Assembly (NCBI RefSeq): GCF_947503415.1
Contig: NZ_CANNDS010000004.1
Coordinates: forward strand, 186,001-250,000
Direction: 5' to 3'
Length of the DNA stretch: 64,000 nucleotides
Source of the DNA: an uncultured Tateyamaria sp.
GTDB lineage: Bacteria; Pseudomonadota; Alphaproteobacteria; Rhodobacterales; Rhodobacteraceae
How positions within the stretch are numbered: the first letter of the stretch is position 1; each line of letters begins with the position of its first letter. The translations under genes and the position numbers were made by a program. The notes beneath the pieces are model-generated. The model did no database searches. It saw nothing but the letters and a program-made list of their open reading frames with translations, and was not told the origin of the DNA. This document shows positions 53,699 to 63,926 of the stretch, piece by piece.

Positions 53699-54067
53699 AT
53701 GACCATCACACGTATTCACTCAGGCGGCGAGTTTGAGCCCAAGATTGGCTATTGCCGCGCGGTCGTCGCAGGCGGTTGGGTGCACGTGGCCGGAACGGTG
53801 GGGCAGGGTGACACAGTCACCGAGCAATGCCAAAGCGCACTCGGGATTATCCACGCGGCCTTGACCGAAGCGGGGGCAGGATGGGCAGACGTGGTGCGCG
53901 TGACTTACATGCTGCCCGACCGGCATGAGTTCGAACCGTGCTGGCCGATGCTGGCCAGCACGTTCGGTGCCAATCCACCCGTGGCAACCATGATCGAATG
54001 TGGATTGCTCGACCCCAAATTCCGGATCGAGATTGAGGTCACAGCGCTGCTTCCGGAGCAGAATTAG
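53699..54067 (+). CDS. RidA family protein
   Basis: A 122-residue protein of the YjgF/YER057c/UK114 fold, which deaminates reactive enamine/imine intermediates. IGYCRAVVAGGWVHVAGTVGQGDTVTEQC, VRVTYMLPDRHEFEPCWPML and PPVATMIECGLLDPKFRIEIEVTAL are typical; the arginine of the classical R-x-A site is not obvious near the end (the segment reads PVATMIECGLL), so this may be an Rid subgroup without the canonical arginine. The start is the ATG 53699. It is convergent with the FkbM-GT61 gene (4-bp overlap of ends). Confidence 0.85.
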   Translation: MTITRIHSGGEFEPKIGYCRAVVAGGWVHVAGTVGQGDTVTEQCQSALGIIHAALTEAGAGWADVVRVTYMLPDRHEFEPCWPMLASTFGANPPVATMIECGLLDPKFRIEIEVTALLPEQN

Positions 54068-55872
54068 GCAGCCAAGCTGAACCGGGCGTCCACAACCGCT
54101 TTCACGTCGTTGCGACCCAATTCAAGCCAGGGCTTGGAGTTGGATATGAACCCGGCATTCAGCAGTGCCGCGTGGATCCGGCCCATGTTCGGCTCCCCCA
54201 ATGCCAGGCGTCCGCGGTGGGTATTGGGATGGTTCCAGACCGATTTCAACGAGGCCACAGTTGTTGGCTTGTTCCCGGTAAAGGACGTGATGTGACGCCC
54301 GATCATGTCCGTTGCCGAAGACTTCCGGCGCGTGATCATTGCCACGCGTTGTTCGGTGTTGCAGCAAAACGCGAGCACGTGCAGGGCCGATCCTTCGCAT
54401 GCAATCACTTCCTTTGCAGCCTTGTAGCGCGCAATCTGGACGGCAAGGGAGTGTTCTTCGGGGTGAAAGATGTCATAGCCTTCCGCCCTCAACTTTTCCT
54501 CGATCCGTGCCTCGCCCAAAAGGCCACCTCTGTTGATCGACAGTTTTGAGCGCGAGATATACAGTCGTTCGCCGCCTTCTGGCTCGACGGCCTTTGCAAA
54601 GTTGTTCTGAACAAAACGCCGGTAGGAAGATGTCCCCAAAATAATCTCGCCCAAACCAAATCCTTGACCGGGCACAATCAGCTCCTCAACCTGATGCGGT
54701 GCATCCAAAATTTTGACAGGTATATCTACGCCAAACAGGTCGAACATGTTGGTGTGAAATGCTTTCAAAGTACTCTTTTGGCCTTTTCTGCGAGGCGCGA
54801 ACAAGATTCCGTCGACATCCCCCTGGACCGTGTCCAATGCCCACAACCGTCCCAAGGATTCCGCGACGAAATGCGCAAAATTATTGTAAATTACCCCACC
54901 CCAGATCCAGCGCCCGTTCAACTTCGGGGGAACTCGGGTAAGTTTTTCAAACGGCAGTGTCGAACGCCGCTTCTTCCGCCAGTGAGCGCCCATAGGAACA
55001 TCGTGACCGTATGCAGTTTGAACACCGGAGGGACTCGCAAGCCCGCTGGTGTCACTTGGTTTTACGACAGCGTTTTCACAGGTTTGTATGCGTTCTGACC
55101 ATCCGCCCGTAGGGTCCGGCCAACTGGCGTCCGGATGCGTCCATTTTTCTTCGCGGGTACAGGTCCACACAAAACGGGTCGATTTGTCCTCGTTCTTTTT
55201 GAACATGCATTTTTGCAGGATTTTCTTGCACTCGCGGGTGCCGCTTTTGCCGTAAACATCCGGATGGAATTCCAGAACAATGGCCCGAATGCCGCGCAAG
55301 TTCGCGTGGCGCAGCAGGTCCAGTTCGCCTCCCTCGATGTCCATGATCAAAACGTCTGGTTGGAACGCATTGATGACGTCGTTGTAGGGGACGGTCGGTA
55401 CTTCGACAGGGGTCGTGCGTCGATGTTCGTGCTGGATCAAGGACGATCCAAGGTAGGACGTGCGCAGATGAAAGGTAATGGTGTCGGGCTGGTCTGGTCC
55501 AGCAGTCACGACCTGATGGCGCACTTCCATAACGTCTTCGAGGCTGTTGAGGCGATGCAGCGCTTCGATATGCGGGATCAGGTTGGGATTGGCTTCGAAG
55601 GACAGAACAGCGTCGGGCATTGCATTCTTGGCGATGACAGCGCCGACAACCCCAAGGCCGGCACCCAACTCCAACACCCGGTCACCCGGCTGAACCACCG
55701 CAAGCGCACCGGTGATCTCTTCTCCCTCATAACGCCCTGCATTCATACGACGAATGCGGGTTTCGTTTAGAAACGGCGATGCAGGCACTTTAACGCCGAA
55801 ACAGGTTGCCGCAGTTTCAGGAGTTGCAAGCTCCAACGTCTCTTCACTTTTCACGATACACCTCGAACGCAT
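54064..55872 (-). CDS. FkbM methyltransferase-GT61 glycosyltransferase fusion
   Basis: A 602-residue two-domain protein. Residues about 40-230 form an FkbM-type SAM-dependent methyltransferase with motif I RVLELGAGLGVVGA, FEANPNLIPHIEALHRLN and LIMDIEGGELDLLR. Residues about 310-560 form a GT61 (DUF563) glycosyltransferase: GGVIYNNFAHFVAESLGRLWALD, ERLYISRSKLSINRG, IFHPEEHSLAVQIARYKAAKEVIACEGSALHVLAFC. Together they suggest synthesis and O-methylation of a surface polysaccharide or glycolipid. The start is open: ATG 55872 has no ribosome site, whereas GTG 55854 has GAGG just upstream. No polysaccharide cluster is adjacent. Confidence 0.85.
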   Translation of the reverse strand: MRSRCIVKSEETLELATPETAATCFGVKVPASPFLNETRIRRMNAGRYEGEEITGALAVVQPGDRVLELGAGLGVVGAVIAKNAMPDAVLSFEANPNLIPHIEALHRLNSLEDVMEVRHQVVTAGPDQPDTITFHLRTSYLGSSLIQHEHRRTTPVEVPTVPYNDVINAFQPDVLIMDIEGGELDLLRHANLRGIRAIVLEFHPDVYGKSGTRECKKILQKCMFKKNEDKSTRFVWTCTREEKWTHPDASWPDPTGGWSERIQTCENAVVKPSDTSGLASPSGVQTAYGHDVPMGAHWRKKRRSTLPFEKLTRVPPKLNGRWIWGGVIYNNFAHFVAESLGRLWALDTVQGDVDGILFAPRRKGQKSTLKAFHTNMFDLFGVDIPVKILDAPHQVEELIVPGQGFGLGEIILGTSSYRRFVQNNFAKAVEPEGGERLYISRSKLSINRGGLLGEARIEEKLRAEGYDIFHPEEHSLAVQIARYKAAKEVIACEGSALHVLAFCCNTEQRVAMITRRKSSATDMIGRHITSFTGNKPTTVASLKSVWNHPNTHRGRLALGEPNMGRIHAALLNAGFISNSKPWLELGRNDVKAVVDARFSLAA

Positions 55873-56021
55873 TAGTTAAGAAACTAATAATCGCAGAGGT
55901 TGAATCATCCTACTGGTTTCTGCTCTCGCGGGCTCCATATGTCTGCGATCTGCGGCATCCGTGCCACTAGACGCCCGTCCGGGATTGCGGCATAGACTGG
56001 TGCAAACGCCGGAGGCAAGAC

Positions 56022-56405
56022 ATGGGCATTCTGAACACGCTTTTACGGGCGGTCACTTGGTGGAACGGTCAGACGCTGAACACACAGCTTTTCACAGCTC
56101 GTAAGGGTGTGAAAGTGGGCGAGGACAGCGAAGGCAACGTGTTCTACAAGACGCAAGACGACAGCCGTCGCTGGGTGATCTACAACGGTGAAGCCGAAGC
56201 AAGCCGCGTTGATCCGGAGTGGCACGGTTGGTTGCACCGCACATGGGACGAGCCGCCCACCGACAAGCCGCTCAAGCGCAAGGACTGGGAAAAGCCGCAC
56301 CAGCCAAACCTGACCGGGACGGCCATGGCCTATGCGCCTGCAGGCTCAATTCGCCGCGCGGAACCTGCCGAACGATCCGACTACGAAGCTTGGACGCCCG
56401 AATAA
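56022..56405 (+). CDS. NADH:ubiquinone oxidoreductase NDUFA12 (B17.2) subunit
   Basis: A 127-residue accessory subunit of respiratory complex I, found in alphaproteobacteria and mitochondria. [47 protein letters not shown] is the diagnostic core. It binds the complex at the peripheral/membrane-arm junction. The ATG 56022 has GGAGGCAAG upstream. Its stop is followed directly by the mlaD start, and DUF2155 overlaps mlaD; this three-gene order is common in Rhodobacterales. Confidence 0.93.
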   Translation: MGILNTLLRAVTWWNGQTLNTQLFTARKGVKVGEDSEGNVFYKTQDDSRRWVIYNGEAEASRVDPEWHGWLHRTWDEPPTDKPLKRKDWEKPHQPNLTGTAMAYAPAGSIRRAEPAERSDYEAWTPE

Positions 56406-56858
56406 ATGGCTGAGAACACGACCGAAGTTCTGGTGGGCGGTGTCGTACTGGCTGCTGCCATCGCTTTTGCCGTTTATGGCGCGCAAGTTGCGGGCCTGGG
56501 CAACAGTGGCGGCTCTGCCTACCCACTGACCGCAAGCTTTCGCAGTCTTGAAGGCGTGAACGTCGGAACCGATGTGCGCCTTGCAGGTGTAAAGGTCGGC
56601 ACGGTGACAGACGTGGACCTGAACGCGGAAACCTACCGTGCAGACACCGTGGTGTCCGTCCGGTCTGACACACAAATTCCGGACGACAGTGCCATTATCA
56701 TAAGCTCCGAAGGGTTGCTGGGTGGCAATTTCGTGGAAATCGTACCCGGCGGATCGCCGTTCTACTTCGAAGCCGGGGATGAGATTACCGACACCCAAGG
56801 GTCCGTAAGCCTCATTTCACTGCTCTTGAAATTCGTCTCCGGGGGCGAAGAAGGATGA
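56406..56858 (+). CDS. mlaD: Outer membrane lipid asymmetry protein MlaD
   Basis: A 150-residue MCE-domain protein that binds phospholipid in the periplasm for retrograde Mla transport. An N-terminal anchor helix (EVLVGGVVLAAAIAFAVYGAQVAG) is followed by the MCE domain (YPLTASFRSLEGVNVGTDVRLAGVKVGTVTDVDL, ISSEGLLGGNFVEIVPGG). It is short, as in many alphaproteobacteria. No mlaE/F/B genes are adjacent. It overlaps the DUF2155 gene by 4 bp. Confidence 0.9.
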   Translation: MAENTTEVLVGGVVLAAAIAFAVYGAQVAGLGNSGGSAYPLTASFRSLEGVNVGTDVRLAGVKVGTVTDVDLNAETYRADTVVSVRSDTQIPDDSAIIISSEGLLGGNFVEIVPGGSPFYFEAGDEITDTQGSVSLISLLLKFVSGGEEG

Positions 56859-57220
56859 GCCTGCGCGCCGCAATCGCAGCGGCGTTGGTGGTGTTGGGCA
56901 CCGGTGCCATGGCACAGCAAGAGACGCAAAGCGCGACCGGTGCTGTGCTGCGCGGTCTTGACAAGTTCAGCGGTCAGGTTGTCGACATCCAGATGCAGGC
57001 GGGCAGCACGGCCCAATTTGAACGTCTGACCATCACATTGACCGAATGCCGTTATCCGTCAGGCAATCCATCCGGAAACGCATATGCCGGACTTCAGATT
57101 ACCGAAATCGGGCGCGAGGGCGTTGTGTTCTCTGGTTGGATGATCGCATCGGCCCCGGCTTTGAATGCTATGGAACACCCGCGCTATGACGTTTGGGTCA
57201 TGCGCTGCATCACATCGTAA
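56855..57220 (+). CDS. DUF2155 family secreted protein
   Basis: A 121-residue protein with a signal peptide (MSLRAAIAAALVVLGTGAMA). The conserved DUF2155 block includes LRGLDKFSGQVVDIQMQAGSTAQF, LTITLTECRYP and VVFSGWMIASAPALNAMEHPRYDVWVMRC. It is periplasmic; two cysteines could pair. The consistent order NDUFA12-mlaD-DUF2155-aat in this clade suggests linkage but not a function. Its 3' end overlaps the convergent aat gene by 37 bp. Confidence 0.9.
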   Translation: MSLRAAIAAALVVLGTGAMAQQETQSATGAVLRGLDKFSGQVVDIQMQAGSTAQFERLTITLTECRYPSGNPSGNAYAGLQITEIGREGVVFSGWMIASAPALNAMEHPRYDVWVMRCITS

Positions 57221-57831
57221 AGTGAGCTTACGGGCAGCGCGTCGAAATGCGCGTCATGTACATCCAAAGCCCGTTCCAAACGGGCATGGTACGTTGCCCG
57301 CGTGATTTCCAGCGCCCCAAGGCTGGCAAGATGCGTCGTCAGGAATTGCGTATCGAACAAGGCGAACCCTGCGCGGCGCAGGTGATCGACCGCAGCTGCC
57401 AACGCCATTTTTGATGCGTTGGTACGCCGCGAAAACATGCTTTCCCCGAAAAAGGCACCCTTCATCACGACACCGTAAACACCGCCAACAAGCTGCGCGC
57501 CGTCCCAGATTTCAAAGGATCGCGCTTGGCGTCGATCGTGCAATGCCAGATAGAGGTCACGGATTTCCGGGTTGATCCAAGTATCGATCCGGTCGGCGCA
57601 TCCATCCACCACGCCGGCAAAGTCGGTATCAATCCGCAGGGTCCACTCTGTGCGCCGCATTGCCCGCACAAGTGACCGCGACACGTGGAAGCCATCCAAC
57701 GGCATGACCCCTCTCATGCGCGGGTCGACCCAGAAGATCTCTGGATCATCGCGCGACTCCGCCATCGGAAAGATGCCCGCGGCATATCCCTGCAACAGCA
57801 GGTCAGGGGTCAGTCTGATGTCGTCTTTCAT
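57184..57831 (-). CDS. aat: Leucyl/phenylalanyl-tRNA-protein transferase
   Basis: A 215-residue enzyme that adds leucine or phenylalanine to N-terminal Arg/Lys of proteins (N-end rule, delivering them to ClpAPS). Conserved parts: LTPDLLLQGYAAGIFPMAES, IFWVDPRMRGVMPLDGFHVSRSL, GGVYGVVMKGAFFGESMFSRRTNASKMAL and LFDTQFLTTHLASLGA. The ATG 57829-57831 is chosen; an in-frame ATG at 57879 sits directly after the U-run of the accC terminator and is unlikely. It overlaps DUF2155 by 37 bp. Confidence 0.93.
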   Translation of the reverse strand: MKDDIRLTPDLLLQGYAAGIFPMAESRDDPEIFWVDPRMRGVMPLDGFHVSRSLVRAMRRTEWTLRIDTDFAGVVDGCADRIDTWINPEIRDLYLALHDRRQARSFEIWDGAQLVGGVYGVVMKGAFFGESMFSRRTNASKMALAAAVDHLRRAGFALFDTQFLTTHLASLGALEITRATYHARLERALDVHDAHFDALPVSSLYDVMQRMTQTS

Positions 57832-57879
57832 GGGCGGGTCCACCGAGGTTCGATCAACCTTACGCCTGCGCCAAGACAT

Positions 57880-57904
57880 AAAAAAGGAACCGCCGCGGCG
57901 ATCC
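57880..57904 (-). terminator. Terminator of accBC
   Basis: An imperfect GC-rich stem-loop (GGATCGC...GCGGTTCC) is followed on the minus strand by TTTTTT, 24 bp past the accC stop. Confidence 0.75.
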
Positions 57905-57927
57905 CTTTCCAATTTGTGCGCAATCCG

Positions 57928-59274
57928 TCAGTCTGCCTGCGCTTCAAGCCATTTTTCCAACCAGTGGATGTTGTAATCCCCTGTGTGAATGTCCTTTTCC
58001 GCCAGCAATGCGTGAAAAAGCGGCACAGTGGTGTCGATCCCGTCGATGATCAATTCACCCAATGCACGGTTGAGGCGGGCGAGTGCCTCGGGCCGGTCCC
58101 GACCATGTACGATCAGCTTGCCGATCAGGCTGTCGTAATAGGGTGGGATCGCATAGCCGTCGTAAAGTGCTGAATCGATCCGCACACCCAGTCCACCGGG
58201 CGCATGATATTGCGTGATCCGACCGGGCGAGGGTGTGAAGTCGGGCAGTTTTTCAGCGTTCAGGCGGACTTCGATGGAGTGGCCGTTGATTTCCAGATCG
58301 TCTTGCTGGAACGACATATCCATGCCGGAGGCCACGCGGATCTGTTCGCGCACCAGATCGACGCCAAAGATGGCTTCGGTCACCGGGTGTTCCACCTGCA
58401 GGCGCGTGTTCATCTCGATGAAGTAGAACTCGCCGTTTTCGTACAGGAACTCGATGGTGCCCGCGCCGATATAGTTGATCTTGGCGACTGCATCGGCACA
58501 GACCTTGCCAATTGTCGCGCGCTCTTCGGCGCTGATGGCGGGGCCTGGGGCTTCTTCGAACACCTTCTGGTGGCGGCGTTGCAGCGAACAATCCCGCTCG
58601 CCCAAGTGCACGGCACGGCCCTTGCCATCGCCGAAGACCTGGATCTCGATATGGCGGGGGGTGGTCAGGTATTTTTCGATATAGACTTCGTCGTTGCCAA
58701 AGGCGGCCTTGCCCTCGGCCCGGGCCGTCATGAACGCGCTTTCCATGTCAGCGGCAGTTTGCGCCACTTTCATGCCACGCCCACCACCACCGGCGGTCGC
58801 CTTGATGATGACGGGATAGCCCATCTCGTCGCCGAGTTTCTTGGCGTCTTCCAATGTGGGGACGCCGCCGTCCGATCCGGGCACACAAGGCACACCAAGC
58901 GCCTTCATCGTGTCCTTGGCAGTGATCTTGTCCCCCATGACGCGGATATGCTCGGCGGTGGGGCCAATGAAGGTCAGGCCGTGATCTTCGACGATCTGCA
59001 CGAACTGCGCGTTTTCGGACAGGAAGCCATAACCGGGGTGGATGGCTTCGGCCCCTGTGATTTCGCAGGCGGAGATGATGGCCGGAAAACTGAGATAGGA
59101 CTGCGGGGATGCAGGCGGTCCAATGCAGACAGACTCGTCGGCCATACGTACATGCATGGCATCGGCGTCCGCCGTCGAATGCACAGCAACCGTTGCGATG
59201 CCCATCTCGCGGGCCGCGCGGATGACGCGCAGGGCAATCTCTCCGCGGTTGGCAATCAGGATCTTGTTGAACAT
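57928..59274 (-). CDS. accC: Acetyl-CoA carboxylase biotin carboxylase subunit
   Basis: A 448-residue enzyme that carboxylates biotin on BCCP with bicarbonate and ATP, the first step of fatty acid synthesis. Motifs: [22 protein letters not shown], the ATP-grasp glycine loop [30 protein letters not shown] and the [19 protein letters not shown] segment. It starts at the ATG 59272-59274, 10 bp after accB, so they form an operon. Confidence 0.97.
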   Translation of the reverse strand: MFNKILIANRGEIALRVIRAAREMGIATVAVHSTADADAMHVRMADESVCIGPPASPQSYLSFPAIISACEITGAEAIHPGYGFLSENAQFVQIVEDHGLTFIGPTAEHIRVMGDKITAKDTMKALGVPCVPGSDGGVPTLEDAKKLGDEMGYPVIIKATAGGGGRGMKVAQTAADMESAFMTARAEGKAAFGNDEVYIEKYLTTPRHIEIQVFGDGKGRAVHLGERDCSLQRRHQKVFEEAPGPAISAEERATIGKVCADAVAKINYIGAGTIEFLYENGEFYFIEMNTRLQVEHPVTEAIFGVDLVREQIRVASGMDMSFQQDDLEINGHSIEVRLNAEKLPDFTPSPGRITQYHAPGGLGVRIDSALYDGYAIPPYYDSLIGKLIVHGRDRPEALARLNRALGELIIDGIDTTVPLFHALLAEKDIHTGDYNIHWLEKWLEAQAD

Positions 59275-59284
59275 GACCCGCCCC

Positions 59285-59776
59285 TTATTCAAGGATCACG
59301 AGCGGTGCGCCAAATTCCACGGCAGCCCCGTCATCGACAAGGATGCGCTTGACCGTGCCTGCACGCGGGGCAGGGATGTGGTTCATGGTCTTCATGGCCT
59401 CGACGATCAGCAGCGTGTCGCCTTCGCTGACCTGCTGGCCCACCTTGATGAAGGACGGCGCGCCGGGTTCGGCTTGCATATAGACCGTGCCAACCATCGG
59501 GGATGTGACGGCACCCGGATCATTGGCGGGGTCGGCGGCGGGCTCTGCCGTCACGGCAGCAGGCGCAGATGTCGCGGGCGCAAGCGCTGCTGCCGGGGCA
59601 GGGGCCGCAACCTGTGTGACCACTTGCTGCGCCGTATGGCGCGAGACGCGCACGTTCAGGCTGTCATCTTCGCCATATTCGCGTTTGACCTGCAATTCGG
59701 TCAGATCGTTTTCGCGCAGAAGTTCGGCCAGTGCCTGAATAAAGGCCACATCCGCGTCATGGTTGCTCTTTGTCAT
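59285..59776 (-). CDS. accB: Biotin carboxyl carrier protein BCCP
   Basis: A 163-residue carrier of acetyl-CoA carboxylase. A helical N-terminal region is followed by an Ala/Pro-rich linker (about residues 60-85) and a biotinyl domain with the biotinylation site EAMKTMN and [17 protein letters not shown]. The ATG 59774-59776 begins [18 protein letters not shown]. It is cotranscribed with accC. Confidence 0.96.
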   Translation of the reverse strand: MTKSNHDADVAFIQALAELLRENDLTELQVKREYGEDDSLNVRVSRHTAQQVVTQVAAPAPAAALAPATSAPAAVTAEPAADPANDPGAVTSPMVGTVYMQAEPGAPSFIKVGQQVSEGDTLLIVEAMKTMNHIPAPRAGTVKRILVDDGAAVEFGAPLVILE

Positions 59777-59911
59777 TCTTATCCTCAACGATTGCCAAAG
59801 GCGCGATGCGCCCCGCCATATATCGCCGCGCTTATATCCTTGGATGCAGCCCGTGGAAAGCACCCTTCCTGACGCCGGGTCATCACCTCAGGCTTGCATC
59901 AGACGTCAACG

Positions 59912-59937
59912 CGCAAAAAAGGGGCCGTGAGGCCCCC
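59912..59937 (-). terminator. Possible terminator between livF-type and accB genes
   Basis: GGGGCC-GTGA-GGCCCC is a perfect 6-bp stem that, on the minus strand, is followed by TTTTTTGCGC. It lies upstream of the livF-type gene 3' region and downstream of accB's promoter side; orientation suits termination of minus-strand transcripts entering from accB's upstream side. Its own gene is unclear. Confidence 0.5.
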
Positions 59938-59968
59938 TGATTATGTGTCCTGTAGTACGCGAGGCCCG

Positions 59969-60724
<756 letters not shown>

Positions 60725-60750
60725 TGTGGTGCTCCAATCGGGTCCGTGGG

Positions 60751-60780
60751 GCCAAGAAAATTCGTGCGAATTTTCTTGGC
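60751..60780. repeat. Perfect 14-bp inverted repeat between livG- and livF-type genes
   Basis: GCCAAGAAAATTCG and its exact complement flank a TG centre (30 bp in total), 27 bp upstream of the livF-type start. It is AT-rich in the middle with GC-rich ends. It could be an mRNA hairpin or a copy of a dispersed palindromic repeat; a similar AAAATTCG-centred palindrome is, as I recall, common between Rhodobacterales genes. Confidence 0.7.
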
Positions 60781-60788
60781 GGTCGGCC

Positions 60789-61553
60789 TCAAGCCGCGTC
60801 CTGCGTTTCGCCCAGATACGCTTCGCGCACCTTGGGGTGGCCCTTGATGTTGTCGGGCGTGTCTTCGACCAGCGGCGTGCCCTGGGCCAGAACGGTGATC
60901 CGTTCGGCCAGACTGAACACCACGTGCATGTCGTGTTCGATGATCGAGATGGTGATGTCCCGTTCGTCCTTGATCTGCTTGAGCAGGTCGATGGTATTGT
61001 TGGTGTCGGCCCGCGCCATCCCGGCGGTGGGTTCGTCCAGCAGCAGCAGGCGCGGTTCCTGCGCCAGACACATGCCGATTTCGAGCCGCCGCTTGTTGCC
61101 CCGTGACATGGTCGCCGCATTGTCGTTGCGCGCGTCGGCCATGTTCATCTCTTCCAGCATCTGCTCAGCCCGTTCCACGATCTCCTTGTCCTTCATCATG
61201 TTGATGAAAGCGTTGGGCGTGAACGCGCCGTCCCGTTTGGCAAAGCAGGGGATCATCATGTTTTCCAGTACGCTTAGATCGCCGAAAATCTCGGGCGTCT
61301 GGAACACGCGGGAAATGCCCATCTGGTTGATTTCAAACGGTTTGCGTCCCAGCACGGACTGCCCGTCAAACATGACGGACCCGGTGTCGGGGATCAGCTT
61401 GCCCACCAGGCAGTTCAGCAGGGTGGACTTGCCCGCGCCGTTCGGCCCGATGATCGCATGGACCGAGTTTTCGGCCACGCTCAGGTTCACGTCCCCCAGC
61501 GCTTGCAGACCGCCGAACCGTTTGCCTACGTTTTTGACTTCAAGAATACCCAT
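60789..61553 (-). CDS. Liv-type ABC transporter ATP-binding protein (LivG family), second system
   Basis: A 254-residue ATPase. Walker A is GPNGAGKSTLLNCLVG, then MGISRVFQTPEIFGDLSVLENMMIP, signature MSRGNKRRLEIGMCLAQ, and Walker B RLLLLDEPTAGMA. The signature is MSRGNKRRLEIG rather than LSGG-type. It begins MGILEVKNVGKRFGG at 61553, 12 bp after the livM-type gene. Pairs with the LivF-type ATPase downstream. Confidence 0.93.
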   Translation of the reverse strand: MGILEVKNVGKRFGGLQALGDVNLSVAENSVHAIIGPNGAGKSTLLNCLVGKLIPDTGSVMFDGQSVLGRKPFEINQMGISRVFQTPEIFGDLSVLENMMIPCFAKRDGAFTPNAFINMMKDKEIVERAEQMLEEMNMADARNDNAATMSRGNKRRLEIGMCLAQEPRLLLLDEPTAGMARADTNNTIDLLKQIKDERDITISIIEHDMHVVFSLAERITVLAQGTPLVEDTPDNIKGHPKVREAYLGETQDAA

Positions 61554-61565
61554 TGGTTTCTCTCC

Positions 61566-62765
61566 TTATTCCGCAGGCGTGGTTTTGCCGTCCGGCGTGT
61601 CGGTGGACTTCTTCTTTCGACCGAATAGGCGCGCAACGCGTTGTCCGCCTTCGACCAGACCACCGGGCAGGAAGATCACGACCAGCATGAAGATCAGGCC
61701 AAGTGTCAGGTGCCAGCCTTTCCCGATGAAGGGGTAGATCAGCGTGACCACGAAGTCTTCAAGCCCATCGGGCAGGAAGGCAAACCATGTGTGCAGGATG
61801 TCCGAGTTGATCTTGGACAGGATGTTTTCCATGTACTTGATCGCACCAGCGCCCAGCACAGGGCCGATCAGCGTGCCAACGCCACCCAGGATAGACATCA
61901 GCACGACCTCGCCAGAGGCGGTCCAGAACATGCGCTCCGCCCCCACTTGCGTGTCCATCGCCACCATCAGACCACCGGCCAGACCGGCATACATGCCCGA
62001 GATGACAAAGGCTGCCAGCGTGTAGGGCTTGGCGTTCAAGCCTGTGTAGTTCAGCCGTTGCTGGTTCGACTTCACCGCCCGCAGCATCATGCCAAAGGGA
62101 GACCGGAAGATGCGGATCGACAGGTAAAAGGCCAGAAGCATCACGATGGCTGCGACGTAATAGCCAGCGTTGAAAGTAAAGAGCCAGTTGCCCACGCTCC
62201 ACTCGATGCTTGATCCCATTTCCAGGCCAAAGAGGTTGGCTTTGGGCGTCGCGCCATCCGTCAGCGCACCGTCCAGAATACGGGCGTCGTTGACCTTGGG
62301 CTGCAGGCCCGTTTCACCGCCGGTGATCGGTGTCAGCACCGAATAGGCGAGGGAATATGACATCTGCGCAAAGGCCAGTGTCAGGATCGAGAAGTAGATG
62401 CCCGAGCGGCGCAGGCTGATCCAGCCCACCGCAAGGCTGAAGATGCCCGCGACGATGACCGAAACGATCACGGCCGGGATGACGTTCATGGTCAGCAGTT
62501 TCATCATCCAGATCGCGGCGTAGGAGCCTACACCCAGGAAAGCCGCGTGCCCGAAGGACAGGTAGCCCGTAAGCCCGAAGAGGATGTTGAATCCGATGGC
62601 GAAGATACCGAAGATCACGAATCGCTGCATCAGGTCGGGATAGCCCGCGTTGAATTGCGCCATGCCGGACCCTTCGGGAAAAGGGTTCAGGATGAAGGGG
62701 GCCAGAGCGACCAGTACAGCGACCAGAAGCAGCAGGCGGGTGTCTTTTTTGTCCAGTCCAAACAT
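61566..62765 (-). CDS. Liv-type ABC transporter permease (LivM family), second system
   Basis: A 399-residue permease with about ten helices, longer than the kyn-linked LivM because of a longer periplasmic loop ([22 protein letters not shown]...). LivM motifs: [52 protein letters not shown] and [19 protein letters not shown]. It starts at the ATG 62763-62765, 3 bp after the livH-type stop. It is part of the second importer. Confidence 0.93.
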   Translation of the reverse strand: MFGLDKKDTRLLLLVAVLVALAPFILNPFPEGSGMAQFNAGYPDLMQRFVIFGIFAIGFNILFGLTGYLSFGHAAFLGVGSYAAIWMMKLLTMNVIPAVIVSVIVAGIFSLAVGWISLRRSGIYFSILTLAFAQMSYSLAYSVLTPITGGETGLQPKVNDARILDGALTDGATPKANLFGLEMGSSIEWSVGNWLFTFNAGYYVAAIVMLLAFYLSIRIFRSPFGMMLRAVKSNQQRLNYTGLNAKPYTLAAFVISGMYAGLAGGLMVAMDTQVGAERMFWTASGEVVLMSILGGVGTLIGPVLGAGAIKYMENILSKINSDILHTWFAFLPDGLEDFVVTLIYPFIGKGWHLTLGLIFMLVVIFLPGGLVEGGQRVARLFGRKKKSTDTPDGKTTPAE

Positions 62766-62768
62766 GGA

Positions 62769-63800
62769 TTATTCCTCCATCACGCCCTTGCGGCCCATAA
62801 GGCCCCGAGGACGGGTCAACAGAATGATGATGGCGACCAGGTAGATGATGATCTGGTTCAGGCCGGGCAGCACATTGAGCACTTCGCGCATCGACGCAAA
62901 GCTTTCGAGAATGCCAAGAAGGAAACCCGCAGCGACAGCGCCGGGCAGGGAGCCCATGCCGCCCACAACGACAACCACGAAGCTCAGGACAAGGAAGTCC
63001 ATGCCCATGTGGTAGTTGGGCGAGTTGATGGGCGTGTACATGACACCTGCGAGCCCCGCGACGGCCGCCGCGATGCCGAACATCAGGGTAAAGCGGCGGT
63101 CGATGTTGATGCCCAGAAGCTGCACGGTTTCGCGGTCGGCCATACCGGCCCGCACCACCATCCCGAAGGTGGTGAATTGCAGGAAGGCAAAGACGGCACC
63201 GATGATGATGGCGGCAAAGGCGAAATAGATGATCCGCCAGTACGGGTAGATGATCTGGTTCGCTTCAAAGCCGAGCATGGTGCCGAAATCGAACGATCCG
63301 ACAAAGGCCGACGGGGCGGGCGTCGGAATCGGGTTGGCACCGTAGTAGTACTTGATGATCTCTTGCAGCACGATGGCCAGACCGAACGTCACGAGGATCT
63401 GGTCCGCGTGGGGGCGCTTGTAGAAGTGCTTGATCAGGCCGCGTTCCATAATGACCCCGATGGCGATCATCACCGGGATGGCAAACAGGATCGACAGCGG
63501 CACGGCCCAGTCAATGATGGCGGCACCTGTCGCCTCTCCGAACCAGTCCATGACATAAGGCACCTCGACCTTGAGCGGATTGCCCAGAAAGTCGGTCTGC
63601 GTCTCATCGATGATGGTGTGGCTTGTCGAGATGATCCGGCTCAGCGTCACGGCGCAGAACGCCCCGATCATGAACAGGGCACCGTGGGCAAAGTTCACCA
63701 CGCCCAGAGTGCCGAAAATCAGCGTGAGACCCAGCGCAATCAGCGCATAGGCCGAGCCCTTGTCGAGCCCGTTGAGAATTTGAAGGATGATCGCTTCCAT
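62769..63800 (-). CDS. Liv-type ABC transporter permease (LivH family), second system
   Basis: A 343-residue permease with about nine helices; LNGLDKGSAYALIALGLTLIFGTLGVVNFAHGALFMIGAF, QLLGINIDRRFTLMFGIAAAVAGLAGVMYTP and FVVVVVGGMGSLPGAVAAG are diagnostic. A longer periplasmic loop (ETQTDFLGNPLKVEVPYVMDWFGE) sets it apart from the first system. It begins at the ATG 63798-63800. A 126-bp gap with two hairpins separates it from the binding-protein gene. Confidence 0.93.
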   Translation of the reverse strand: MEAIILQILNGLDKGSAYALIALGLTLIFGTLGVVNFAHGALFMIGAFCAVTLSRIISTSHTIIDETQTDFLGNPLKVEVPYVMDWFGEATGAAIIDWAVPLSILFAIPVMIAIGVIMERGLIKHFYKRPHADQILVTFGLAIVLQEIIKYYYGANPIPTPAPSAFVGSFDFGTMLGFEANQIIYPYWRIIYFAFAAIIIGAVFAFLQFTTFGMVVRAGMADRETVQLLGINIDRRFTLMFGIAAAVAGLAGVMYTPINSPNYHMGMDFLVLSFVVVVVGGMGSLPGAVAAGFLLGILESFASMREVLNVLPGLNQIIIYLVAIIILLTRPRGLMGRKGVMEE

Positions 63801-63826
63801 CGGCCGAACCTCTGGTTGGGGGCATC

Positions 63827-63843
63827 TGTCCCACGATGGGACA
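63827..63843. promoter_or_regulatory. Hairpin TGTCCCA-CGA-TGGGACA
   Basis: A perfect 7-bp stem with a 3-nt loop in the gap between binding-protein and permease genes; probably an mRNA structure controlling expression ratio. Confidence 0.4.
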
Positions 63844-63887
63844 CATTATGTTAAATTTTGGGATGCCTGGGATCAGGTGCCAGGGAA

Positions 63888-63911
63888 GGGTGGGCCACAC
63901 AGGGCCCACCC
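63888..63911 (-). promoter_or_regulatory. Stem-loop after the binding-protein gene
   Basis: A perfect 9-bp stem GGGTGGGCC/GGCCCACCC with a 6-nt loop, 16 bp after the stop, without a U-run. It resembles the stabilising hairpin that keeps binding-protein mRNA abundant. The same place in the kyn-linked importer (43094-43113) also has a hairpin. Confidence 0.5.
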
Positions 63912-63926
63912 AATATTTTCAATGGC

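Noticed and set aside
58204-59352. 382-codon plus-strand frame opposite accC
   Set aside because: Antisense shadow of accC.
62547-63854. 435-codon plus-strand frame opposite the second livM/livH genes
   Set aside because: Antisense shadow; composition is His/Asp/Gln-rich as expected for the complement of membrane-protein codons.
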